Of a DNA stretch of 64,000 bases, positions 35,958 to 46,699 are shown piece after piece. Each line of letters opens with the position of its first letter. Within the stretch, counting starts at the first letter, position 1. Both the position numbers and the translations under genes were made by a program. The stretch is from the NCBI GenBank assembly GCA_012861695.1, contig JAAOOA010000157.1, positions 78,501 to 142,500 on the forward strand, in the 5' to 3' direction. The notes below the pieces were generated by a model. It saw nothing but the letters and a program-made list of their open reading frames with translations. It was not told the origin of the DNA and ran no database searches. Source of the stretch: Trematomus loennbergii. Taxonomy: Eukaryota; Chordata; Actinopteri; Perciformes; Nototheniidae.

Positions 35958-36691
35958 GGAAAAAGCTGCATATGCCGAGCCTGTACGTAGCGCTGTAACT
36001 TCCTCCACAAAAGCAGCCTTCTGTTTATTCAACGTGGTGGGGGCCGAGGGAACCGGGCAGAGTTTTTTCGCCGGTCAACGTGTGTGAAAGTTTAAATCTT
36101 CCTTATTGAGCTTTAAAACAAATGAATAACGACTATATTAATAATAAAATAAACACCGGCTGTTGTTATGCCTGCTGTAACGTTAAATTACTCCGTTCTC
36201 CGCTTAAGTAATTATGCCGTTACAAGTTGTATTTCATCTAAATTTGCCGAAACAAGTTTAATATTCTGAAAGCCAAGACTTTGTTTATTTGAAATCAGAT
36301 GAAAACAAACTGTAATGGACCCTGCCGTGTTATCTATGATTACTATGCCTTACTGTACATTCATAATTTCAACCGGAGGGAGGGTGCGGCGCTGCGGAGG
36401 AGCAGATTGCGAGTGAGGTGCCTGTCATCTTCCCTTTACAATCTTCACAAATGTATTTATTGTGTGATTTTGGAAATAAAAGTTTCATATTCTGAAAGCC
36501 AAGACTTTGTTTAATATTATACGTGGGTAGCTATGACGTCAGAAGGAGTTACCGTAATTTGCAGCGACTTGACAGACATCTGCAAAGTCCTATAAAATGA
36601 TAGAATTTAAAAGAGTCTTGAAAAAGCATGGTGATGGCAATAAATGCATTAATGAAACCCAAAATCTACAGAATACATTTAATTTCAGTAT
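35958..36691. other. Intervening sequence with repeated short blocks
   Basis: GAAAGCCAAGACTTTGTTTA occurs at 36267 and 36495, and 36318-36350 (ACCCTGCCGTGTTATCTATG) resembles hAT-like copy 1 near 13795. This suggests fragments of the same hAT-like family, but no ends are visible. Confidence 0.45.
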
Positions 36692-36921
36692 CTCAGGTCA
36701 GTAACACTCAAAGCTAAATGTGCAATACCATGTTCAGCTATGTTACTATTTATAATGTTATTGTTGTTACAACAGAAGATGTTTTTCTTTATATTGAAGT
36801 TAAATGCATCAATCTGGTGCACTTTGAGGGCAAAATTAAGAGATTTATGGATACAGCTCTCAACACTCCCAGGATGTGGGACACTGAAAAGTCTATGTTA
36901 AAAAGCCTCAGTCACTTTAAT
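36692..36921 (+). repeat. Local duplication, copy b (order X-Y)
   Basis: Block X (36692-36858) followed by block Y (36875-36921), the reverse order of copy a. This order fits one interrupted tandem array (Y-X ... X-Y) rather than a simple segmental duplication. Confidence 0.85.
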
Positions 36922-38721
36922 TGATTTGATGCTCTACTTTTACCTTTACAATCGTTTGCTTAATATTATTTCTAAATACAAGTTGTAAAAATACTTATAT
37001 GTATTTAATACTAATAACATAATGATTAATTTTACTTTCAGATGATAATACTTTTCAGGGTTAGGGTTAGGTCCGGTCTGACAGCGCTTAGCTCTCTGCT
37101 GCAAGAGGAAGAGAAGATCACTGCTCTAAACAAAGTCAAAATCGTACATCCAAACGGAATAAATATAATTAATTATTATTATTAATACGTTAAGTCTTGT
37201 TCATTGTTTTTCACTTTTATGAAATGTTTGATATTTCATACCGGCAATGCGCGATAGAAACAACAGGAACTGCGACAGCATAAATATGCGAACACAAACC
37301 TACAGACTGCTGGAGAAGAGATATCACAGGGGGGGTTGGGACACACACATTCCGATGGCCAATTAGTTTTAAACAAGAGTATACTCAACATAGGGGGGTG
37401 GGGGCTGGTGAACGGTATGGTCAATGTTTGTAAACACTGTGACATTTTGACTTTATTTGATCATTTCAGTTAAAACTAACGTTCATATTTCTCTTTTTGA
37501 GAAGAGAAATATGAATATGTTAGTGGCTGACCCAGCCCCATGGTCTGTCACAGTAGTGCGGGAAAGAGAAATGGACTGTTTTGCCTGGCTGGACCTGTAA
37601 TTTACAGGAAAGGAGTGCACGCTACTAAAGAGACACGCTACCATGGAAACCAAACAATGGTGTTGCTGTATTGAAGTCCGAGTGGAAACAGTCATATTTG
37701 GAGCGTTATGTTAGAATGAAACAGCCAGGTCGTGACTCACAAAAAAAAAGTGTTACTTCACTAACTGTAAGCTTGTCACTCAGAGTAACCTACAGTTAAC
37801 TTAACTGTTGGAAAAGAAAGATCAGGGGGGGGAGAGAGCTGTGGCTGATGGGCCATTAGGTGTGTAAACACACAGCTGAGAGCTGCCGTTTCATTCTGAC
37901 TGTTTAAAAACGGTAACAACTGACTATTTTTCTTAGCGGATGCATGTCAATTTAAATCAATACATACAACTATTTTTTAAATCAATAAAAACATTTTCTA
38001 AATCCATAAAAGCATTTCAATTAATATTGGGAGTCATGTCGTTACTTTGTTGAGAATGTGGCCATGTAATAAGCGGGATCATTTGCAGCGACTTGGTCAT
38101 TATGGGGAAAAATAACACCCAGGGATCAAGATCAGATCTTGATCTGCCTGACAAGGCTCCATTAAAATATAAATATTTTAGTGAATTATTGAGTTTAGGC
38201 ACGTTAATAACATTTTAATGAAGTTGAATACAGTATATTCATATTTGTCAGTGATTTCATGTCAATTCGGCGAACATAAACATAAATGGTCGTGGTGAAG
38301 ATGATGATTAAATTAGGATTAAAAATCGAGAGCCGGCTGCATTTCCTCTCGTTCGTTTTTTTCGACTAAACAACATTATTTTGTTAAATAACAACATGGT
38401 GATGTTTTGTAAATGATTACATGTCTTATTAGCACAGACTATGATCCTATCTGTGACATATGGATCTTAACAAAGATCCGCTATACATTAGTACCAGACA
38501 TACTGTACATCCAGTTTACTGTATCGAAGTTGATTTCACATGAGCTCCAGTGTGGAACCCCACTGCACCCCCTGGTGGATCAATGATCCATTGCAGCTGG
38601 CTTCACAATAATTCAATTTATTTATCACGGGGGCGGTATCAAGTCAGACTGGGGGCCGGCTCTCATCACGACCCAATCACGACCCTCGCGTTTCAAACTG
38701 TCTGAAATAAGATGCTCCATC
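36922..38721. other. No recognisable gene
   Basis: AT-rich sequence with two short TTAGGG-like runs (37065). I see no exon, TIR or structured RNA. Confidence 0.45.
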
Positions 38722-39500
38722 TGTATCTACCAATTGGATCAAATATAAAAGTCAGCCGAATTAGTGTTGATACTGCAAGGAGATTTATTGTGTGAAAAGA
38801 AATGTAAGATGTTGTTTAATTGCTTATATATTTAAGATCCACGTCAAGTTTTCAGTTTTGGTGGCAGTTCCTGTTTGTCTAGAAGTCTTGTCATCAGGGC
38901 TCTATACATAGAGTTAACTACGGCAGATATGTCATATTTAATGCAGCCGAAACGTGTATTACAATGCCGTTATGTGATGACTTTCAAAGAGAAAAGCAAG
39001 CACACTCGGAATAATGTATTATTTAATTTTTTTATACAGTCTATGGTTGCTACAGAGGATTGTGGGTAATCGGCCATCCAAAACTCATAGAAAACTCAGA
39101 ATTGAAGGGGAAAACGTAACAAAAGCATTGTACACACACTAAAACCTATCAATGTCGTTTAATTAACAAGGATAATCTGGTGTTTTTGAGTTGATGAGTA
39201 GTGCAGATATCACTGTCAAATCAATCGACAGTAAGGGGAATACTTACTTCCGGGTGTACAATTCTCCGTTATCCAATGGGAATGGAAGCTCACATTGCCT
39301 TTAACAGCCTCCGACACAAACGAATGCCGTGCTTCCCTAAGCGTCAAATACCGCCGCCGATGGGAATACATTGCAATCAGTTGAAAGCTCTTTGCGTCCG
39401 TTTATGAAGCTGAAGGAGCCTCGGCGCGTCACAACTGGACGCCACGGGACCCTGACCAAGCGTCGCTCCTGACGCTTAGGGAGTGAGAGTGTGTTGGCAA
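38722..39500 (-). repeat. Dispersed ~0.85-kb repeat family, near-complete copy 3
   Basis: Reverse-oriented and closely similar to 33665-34535 over almost all of its length, ending CTTAGGGAGTGAGAGTGTGT. Identity is high, so the family may have been active fairly recently. Confidence 0.8.
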
Positions 39501-39690
39501 AGCAGTGGACACTGAAACATGCACATGCTACATTGGATAAATAACATAGGCATTTAGTTTATTTAATAAAAGAGCACATGTTCAATGTGAAAAGTGACCG
39601 TAGATAGATTACTTCAGTTGCAATTTGGTGCTATATATATATATTTTTTTATTAAAAAAAAAAAAAAAAAAAAACACACCTTGAATTTCA

Positions 39691-40315
39691 GGCGGCACAA
39701 CGTGACTACGTAAATGCACTCCCCTGCCTGTCTAAGCATCTCTGTACCCCATTACCCTCTACGAGGCCATAGACCAGCAGAGGGAAACGGGGGGGAAGGA
39801 AAATAGTGGGTAAGGGTTTTAAAAGAAAACCGCAGGAGTCGAAAGTGGAAGGCACCACATTGCGTAAATGCTTCCCCTTAGAATAGGGTGGAAATTATGA
39901 AAAGGGGACAGGGGACACCAGTGAAGAGGGACAAAAGTGAAGAGGCACAATGTGTCACAATAAAATGCGAATAAAATGAATTAAAAAAATATTTAAAAAG
40001 AAATAAATAAAATAAATAAAAGAAATAAAAAAAAAATTCTAATAAAAGATAGGATAATTAAAACATTTTACATTTTAAAATCTAAAAAAATAATAACTAA
40101 ATACTTAAAAAAGAAGATAGGATACTAAAAAGGTACTACCTTATATAACATATTTTTCCACTTTCGACTCCTGCGGTTTTCTTTTAAAACCCTTACCCAC
40201 TCTTTTCCTTCCCCCCCGTTTCCCTCTGCTGGTCTATGGCCTCGTAGAGGGTAATGTGGTACAGAGATGCTTAGACAGGCAGGGGAGTGCATTTACGTAG
40301 TCATGTTGTGCCTCC
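39691..40315. repeat. Foldback repeat
   Basis: Arms 39691-39848 and 40158-40315 are inverted copies of about 158 bp with few differences, around an AT-rich 310-bp centre. The arms contain AAGGGTTTTAAAAGAAAACC and ATGCACTCCCCTGCCTGTC. No target duplication or coding sequence was found. Confidence 0.85.
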
Positions 40316-40641
40316 TTACCTCTGTTCCTTACCCCTTATCCTACATTTTCACCCTAGTCTAGAGGGAAAGCGTTCTCGGTCAGACAAACCTCACCTGGGG
40401 CCCCATTTATAAAACTTTGCGTAGGATTCACGTGGGAAGATGGCGTACGTAGGACAAAGGAAGTAAATACGCACACAAATATTCAGATTTATAAAACACA
40501 GCACACGCACATCCTACGCCGGTTTCCCTTTATAAATCACAATCAACTCGAATTGTGACGCAGCTTTTGCGGGCTTCACGTAACGCCCATATTTGCCTAT
40601 AAATAGTCAAAGAAGCGCCCTGTATTAATATTCATTTAGAC

Positions 40642-41930
40642 CAGAGGTAGCCAACACGGTGCCCGCAGGCACTTAGTCGCCCGCAGGGGCAACGTGAGTC
40701 GCCCGTGGGGCATGTTCTAAAAATAGCTCGGCAAGCAAATCCAAAATGTAAAAAATACACATAACAAAAAAGGAAATGTAATTACAAGAATCTACCCTAT
40801 GCATAAACGAAACCTCAATCATAGCGAACTCTCTCTACTTACTACAACTCTATATCTATCTAACACCCCTCCTCCCCCACCCCCCACAATGAATATCGAC
40901 CAATCACGTTCTTGCTTGATTTGCGGGACCAGCGTTGCAGTCGGGAAGAAAAGCAATGTGGAGCGGCAGCTCCCCGCTTCATAAGGAGTGTGACCGTGAT
41001 TTTCCTTCTGGCAGAATCTACACAACACATTAGCCCCATTGAACACAGCCTAGTCGTGCCAGCCTATACAACAAGGCAGAGTTTTACTGTGTGTGTGTTG
41101 CAACTTGCATATATATTTATTGCACTTGACGCACACACACGCATGGCGTAATTTCCACTGGGGACAGGGGGGACATGTGCCCACCACTTTTCGAAATCCT
41201 GTTTCCCCCACTTTACAAATAGGCCTATGTTTAATATTATTTTTTAACGCAAGCCGTCATCGCCACGGAGGAGCACACAGCCTCTGTGAGCGAGCGAGAG
41301 AGAGCGAGAGAGCTAGAGAGAGCACACCTTTATCTATAGCTGTAAAAAATAAAGTAAGAAATCATTCCAATGTGTACTATAGGACAGTAAAAAAAAAAAA
41401 AGGGGAGTGATTAGTAAAATATGCATAAATAAAAAGAAAGAATGCTAACTAGGTAACATAAGATAAGAATAAACAAGTTTAAATGATTTGTTATTGGTTG
41501 TGATCATATTCTAAAGATGTTTGGATTATTGAAAAGTATACAGCTCCCTTTCATCTGAGTGTTGAGAGCTGTATCCATCAATTCATTTTGTGCTCAAAGT
41601 GCACCAGATTGATGCATTTCACTTCAACATTTAAAAAAAAAATCTTCCCGGGGTTGTATGCCCCCGGACCCCCCTAGAGTATGTGAGGTCCACCCCCAAA
41701 TAAAGCAGGTTAAAATAATTAAATTGCATTCATTTTCTTTTAGTAAACACTGAAAACGGGTCCCACAGACCCAAACAGCACACAAAGGTTAAAGGTAAGC
41801 ATATAATAATGTTAAAATGTGCTAAATATATACACTGCAAAAAACAAAACAAAAGTGGAGTAAAAGTAGCTCACGACTTGTTTTATTTTTTGAAAGTAGC
41901 TCTCATCCTAAAAAAGGTTGGAGACCCCTG
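40642..41930 (+). mobile_element. hAT-type element, CAGRGGTAGCCAAC ends, copy 2
   Basis: Close relative of 13827-15174, with the left end CAGAGGTAGCCAAC and right end GGTTGGAGACCCCTG. The 8-bp target duplication is ATTTAGAC / ATCTAGAC with one mismatch. The finger start MNIDQSRSCLICGTSVAVGKKSNVERQ is at 40890-40970, then the frame breaks. Confidence 0.85.
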
Positions 41931-42762
41931 ATCTAGACTGACTGCATGAAGAAGATCACAGGAAATGCCTTCAGAACAGCTAAAAAATAAATTTCACACC
42001 ATGAGATATGTTGGTAAATCAGATTGTTTGACGGATGCAATTTGAACCAGAGTAGCAAATGACCACATGAAGACCGTCAATAAGTGGTCAGAAAAAAATT
42101 AATGACAAAATAATACACATAACCTTCCACAGGCAGTGTGTCAGTGTTTGTGCCGGGGACAGGAGACCCCCCATGATGAGAAACTGTAAGAAATGATCGG
42201 GGAATCCCTCCGGAGTAGAGTCATGACGACTGGATCTGAATTTTTTTTTTTGTGGTTTGTGTTCCAGCTGTCGATCAGCTGCAGCCTGTGCGTCTTAACC
42301 CCCCACAGCAACTCTATCCACCACTTAAAGGAAATAAAACAAATGTGTTGTGTTATATCAGCTGCACAATTTACAAAATATATGGTGTTCTTAGTTTCCA
42401 TACCTCCTGTGTTTTACGAGCGACTTATCAAGGCACGGCATAAAACATGATTAACCTCTTCTACACCGCACCCCCGATATCGGGGGGAAAAACGCGTCAT
42501 CTGAGGAAACAGTGTCTGAGAGCATCTTAATATTTAATAAACTATGAATGTTTTATATCCATGTAACGGGAAGAAACTGATCATTTAAAAAACAATTTTT
42601 TTTAAAAACCCACAATGCTAACGCTGAGCCTCTGAATTAGCAACGAGCGAAAAATGCTAACAGATTACTGCACCGAAATTCACTCACAAAACCTTATTAT
42701 TTATCTTTTCTGCACATCCAACACATCGTTTCACATCGTGAGATGACACAGAATCGATGGGT

Positions 42763-43503
42763 CAGTGGCGAGCCGTCAGGGCCCTCTAGGCCCTCTGTGA
42801 GGGCCTAAGATATTCTAAAAAATAATATTTAAAAAAATTAAAAAAAAAAAAAAAAATTTAAATATATATTTTTTTAATATTATTTTTGTTATATTTTTCA
42901 TTAGTTTTACCGAAAAAAAAATTGATTTAATTGTATTTAAAATAACATTTCCAAAGAAATAAATCCTTCGAATCTGCCTGTTCAGTCTCTGTTGAATGTG
43001 AAGGGTTACATGAAAGAAGCTCGTCTGGCCCTCTCTGCGATTCACAGAGGGCCCGCTATAGTAACTGAACGAGAGAGTAATGTCAAATGACAGTACAATT
43101 GACCAATTATATCTTCCCTCTAAATGGGTGGGTTTTATTATCGCGGACTTTATGACAAGTTCCGCCCGCTGTGAAACTTTTCTGTTTCCATAGCAACAAC
43201 AACTTCCTGTCAACAGCGTGAACTCGCCTTCAAAATAAAAGCATGCCAAATTACACTTAAGACATACAACTGCAACGAAAGTAACAAACACAATGCAATA
43301 TCCTTTTCAATGTCAAAGAACACAAATGGGGTTCCCAGGTGTTGTTTTGTGTGGTAGAGGGTCGCTGTCATTGATGCGTTTTTGCACCCTGGGCCGTTGT
43401 TGTTGAAGTATACGCTGTGACATAATAACTCTTTTTTTTCTTTTTTTCGAGGGAATTGGTGGGGGTCAGAGGGCCTAGGTATAAAGCTCACGGCTCGCCA
43501 CTG
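42763..43503. mobile_element. 741-bp hAT-type MITE with CAGTGGCGAGCCGT ends
   Basis: Left end CAGTGGCGAGCCGT, right end CACGGCTCGCCACTG, and a perfect 8-bp duplication CGATGGGT (42755-42762, 43504-43511). GGGCCCTCTAGG and AGAGGGCCTAGG continue the inverted match inward. The centre is AT-rich with no transposase. Confidence 0.93.
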
Positions 43504-44261
43504 CGATGGGTACATACATTATCACTCAATGATACGAACTCGAGACTTTATAAACAAAAACAGACATCAAAACATGTGGCGCTAGGTAGCTAAAAACGCT
43601 AACATGGCTTACCTGTGTCGTAGTCTGGTCAACAGTGGTCTTCAATGGCATTAAAACGATAAAAACGCTGCTGAAGTTAATCCATAGGTTAATCCAATGT
43701 GTCTGTGTCCCTTTGAAATGATTTCTGACAATCCATAAGCAATAAACCTGCTTTTCCGTTTGCAGATGTCAGAGCTAGAGTATAGGTTCGCTCTGATGCA
43801 AAACTGCATGCGCGAAGCCCCCACTTTTTTTTGTACCATGTGTGTGAGTGGGAGATTCCCCTTCGATTCTATTGGCTCTAACGGTCAGAAGGAGATGTCA
43901 ATCACCAAAATCAACCAATGGGTTCCAGAGAAACGGTAAAACCCCCATTTCCACCCAAATCACCTCAGAGGTGGAGTTCTTTTTGCTAAACCTCTCTAAA
44001 AAGGTCAAATGTCACTTGTTTTGCATCAATCTTCAGGGTGCGTACGGGTGCTGGAAATCCTTGAAAATGCTTGAAATTGTACGAGGTGTTTTCAAGGTTT
44101 GAAAAGTGCTTGAATTTTGGGAATGGTGCTTGAATTTGGGATAAAGTGCTTGAAATTGTAAATGCTTTACTTCGCTTTTTAGATTAAAAGAAAATAAAGA
44201 AGTCGGAGCGCGCTTAATTGCTTCGCTTTTACATAAAACAGCTCCGCTCCGGCCCCCGCGC

Positions 44262-44510
44262 GTGACCGGCAAGTGTTTTTGTTACGTGTGTGACCTGGGC
44301 ATTCTGATGAGAGTGATAGATGACAGTATGCCAGGAGGTTGCCGTTTCAACGAGCGTTGGCTAGCAGAAGACAAATACAAGCCATGGCTAAGAAGGGTCA
44401 AGCGAAGCCCAAGAGTAGCCTCCTGCAAAGTGTGCAACAATAACGATGCGAGAGTCTGCGCTGACGAGCCACACACCACACGAAAGGTACGCCAGAGTAG
44501 AGCATTTTAG
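44262..44510 (+). pseudogene. BED/TTF-type finger of the hAT-like transposase
   Basis: Frame with CRFNERWLAEDKYKPWLRRVKRSP and VASCKVCNNND. The W-L...W-L spacing and C-x2-C match hAT-derived ZBED/KIAA1586-type fingers. A small insertion relative to copy 2 (near 44445) disrupts the histidine part. No catalytic domain follows. Confidence 0.6.
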
Positions 44511-44519
44511 ATTAGGCTA

Positions 44520-44946
44520 TCGTTGCATGTAAAATACATGACACTTTTCTCTGTGCGCGGCAAAACAAGCTCGCCAAAATGGCTTCACTAGTCTGGCAGT
44601 ATTTTAAGTGTCCGAAAATGACAATAAAATAGCGGTATGCAACGTGTGTGTGAAGCAGAAATCCTGCAGCTCCACCCGCTGTGACGGACCGGTGAGCGGA
44701 GCAGAACACACATTAAGAGTTAGACCTAACACACTTAGCTATTTTATCTACCTCTGGAACAAGCTAAACTAGTTATAAATATATTTATTCTTCACTGTCG
44801 GGTCGCTCATTACTGGATCAGTGAGCTGCAGGAGATACTGACGGGCTGTCAGAGAGAGAGAGAGAGGGGGAGAGAGGAAAAGAGAGCGGTATCGGCCGAT
44901 ACTGATTCCGGCGATCGGCCCAAAATTGGCGATCGGAGCATCCCTA
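44520..44946 (-). mobile_element. ZBED-type hAT end fragment
   Basis: The right end reads GGCGATCGGAGCATCCCTA, i.e. a TAGGGATGCTCCGATCGCC terminus. Its body is the reverse relative of 6240-6665. On the plus strand it encodes KMASLVWQYFKCPKM, a BED-finger start. The left terminus and target duplication are missing. Confidence 0.65.
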
Positions 44947-46612
44947 ATAATTGTATATGATATGTTTTATAATGATTGATCATGAAAGTGTTATCAAAGC
45001 TGGTAAAGTTGCAGCTAGTTTGAATGACTTTGTATACTACAGAGTAGCTTGTGAATTTACTCCAGGTGGAACTAAAGTCTGATTTAACACTTGATTATAT
45101 TTCACATCATTCATCCACATCTGTAAAGTAACTAAAGGTATTAAATACATGTAGTGGAGTCAAAGTACACCATTTACCTCTGACTTGTGTTTACTGCCAA
45201 CCTAAAAGTACCTAAAAAATAGTAATCAATAATATATTGAAAAGTTATTTGGCTGATTGTTTTATATTGGCTCAGCCAGGTTATATGGGATGCCCAGTCT
45301 ACGTACAGATGGGTCACTCATTTTGAAATATTAAACTTAGTTTTCTTTTCTAACATTTTTAATTTTTCATCCTCATGTAGAATGCTATTATGAAACACAC
45401 ATTTGGTTGTTTATAGCATAAAGAACATCTGATTTAATGTGAGGTAGGGAAATAATCATTTGAGTATAAGTATGTGTATATAAATATGTAATTTACAACA
45501 GCTGTAAGATGCTTGAAAAGCTTGAAAATGCACCTTGAAAATGCTTGAAAAGTGCTTGAATTTGACTTTGGAAAAGGTGTAATAACCCTGAATCTTGATA
45601 CAGGGTACTTATTATATGTTGTACTTTGGATTCCTAAAGCTTTTAGTCTACTAACCCATCATCCAAGGGTAGTTTTCACTATAAGTAAAAAAGATTTTGG
45701 ACGGACACTATAATTTACAGTTTTTTACTATATTCAATCTGAATTTTCTTTAAAATAAAAAACATCTATATTGATTCTGACTATTCTACATCCAACTCAC
45801 AGGTTTATCATTACTTTGAGAAAAAAGCTTATTAATTTAACCCTTTTAGAAGGGAAGATATGGTCATTTGTTCTGGGAATGTCATTTTCGAGCCTGAGAC
45901 CTGAAAAACAGGCTCAGGGCTTAACAGGTTAAACATGATAGTATATAAAACCATGCTCGTATCTAACCTATAGAAATGCAAAACGGCTTCAGTTTGGACG
46001 TAATTCTGTCCTGCTTACCGCATCATTTATGAGAATACATTTCACAACATTAAGACAACATATTCGAGGTGGTTTTCAATAACATATCCGTATTTATTTA
46101 TTTCTCCAAGTTATGTTTTTGTGTTCACTGAGGAGTTGCAAACAGGCGTTTGTTTAATCATTTTAAGATTGGCTTTAATCAATGTTTGAAAATTAATTCT
46201 TCATATATGATACATGAGAGGTAACATTATATTATGGTATTATTTTCACATATTTCTCTCCATTCTTCCTTCTGCCAACGGTGTCGCAGTTTCTCGTCTC
46301 TCCCGTTTTTGTGCTTACGCATGGGTCAGAGTTTGCGTGGAGGACCGCACATTTTCCCGTCAAGTTTGTTTTTTATAAATCGCAAAGATTGCTTAGAAAT
46401 TGGCGTACGCCATCTTTTGAGCGTACGCCACGTTTATAAATGAGGACCCAGAACACCAACAGGGCGCAAAACTTTGGAGTGAGAGGATGTTGACCATCAT
46501 CATGATCATCATCATCATCGGTAACGCTCTATGCAGACCAGATTTATAGTGCATAAGGTCAATCATTGTGAGTTATAATGCATTCATAATGCTTGATTTC
46601 TACACTCACTCA

Positions 46613-46615
<3 letters not shown>

Positions 46616-46668
<53 letters not shown>
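46616..46668. repeat. (CA)n microsatellite
   Basis: Short CA tract; a CAT-rich stretch (46497-46520) precedes it. Confidence 0.95.
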
Positions 46669-46669
<1 letters not shown>

Positions 46670-46699
46670 GCACATTGATTGATGGGCTTTTATTACATT

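Larger units (their letters stand above)
44034..45590 (+). mobile_element. hAT-like element with CAGGGT ends, copy 3
   Basis: Starts CAGGGTGCGTACGGGTGCTGG and ends GGTGTAATAACCCTG, with a perfect 6-bp duplication AATCTT (44028-44033, 45591-45596). Body matches copies 1 and 2. It carries an intact finger region and a nested hAT end. This is the most compact copy. Confidence 0.88.
42455..45928. mobile_element. Putative piggyBac-like element
   Basis: TTAA is present at both ends (42451-42454, 45929-45932), with CCTCTTCTACACCGC on the left and CTTAACAGG on the right. The TIR match is weak (CCTSTT). Two other elements lie within it. Rated low because TTAA is common and the TIRs are short. Confidence 0.35.
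40396..46450. mobile_element. Putative ~6-kb TIR element with nested insertions
   Basis: The left end TGGGGCCCCATTTATAAAAC (40396) followed by GAAGATGGCGTACGTAGG is matched in reverse by GGCGTACGCCATC ... GTTTATAAATGAGGACCCA at 46450. TIRs are about 50 bp. Inside are the hATs at 40642 and 42763, a piggyBac-like element at 42455, and hAT-like copy 3 at 44034. No target duplication was resolved and no transposase remains. It could be a chance pairing of two separate copies. Confidence 0.5.

Noticed and set aside
37060..37080. TTAGGG-like repeats (also 58572-58600)
   Set aside because: Only two to three imperfect units; too short for an interstitial telomere.
46470..46525. Isoleucine-rich frame at the CATCATCATGATCATC stretch, considered as the LDLRAD4 transmembrane exon
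   Set aside because: It is a trinucleotide-like repeat with no suitable acceptor/donor or flanking LDLRAD4 residues.
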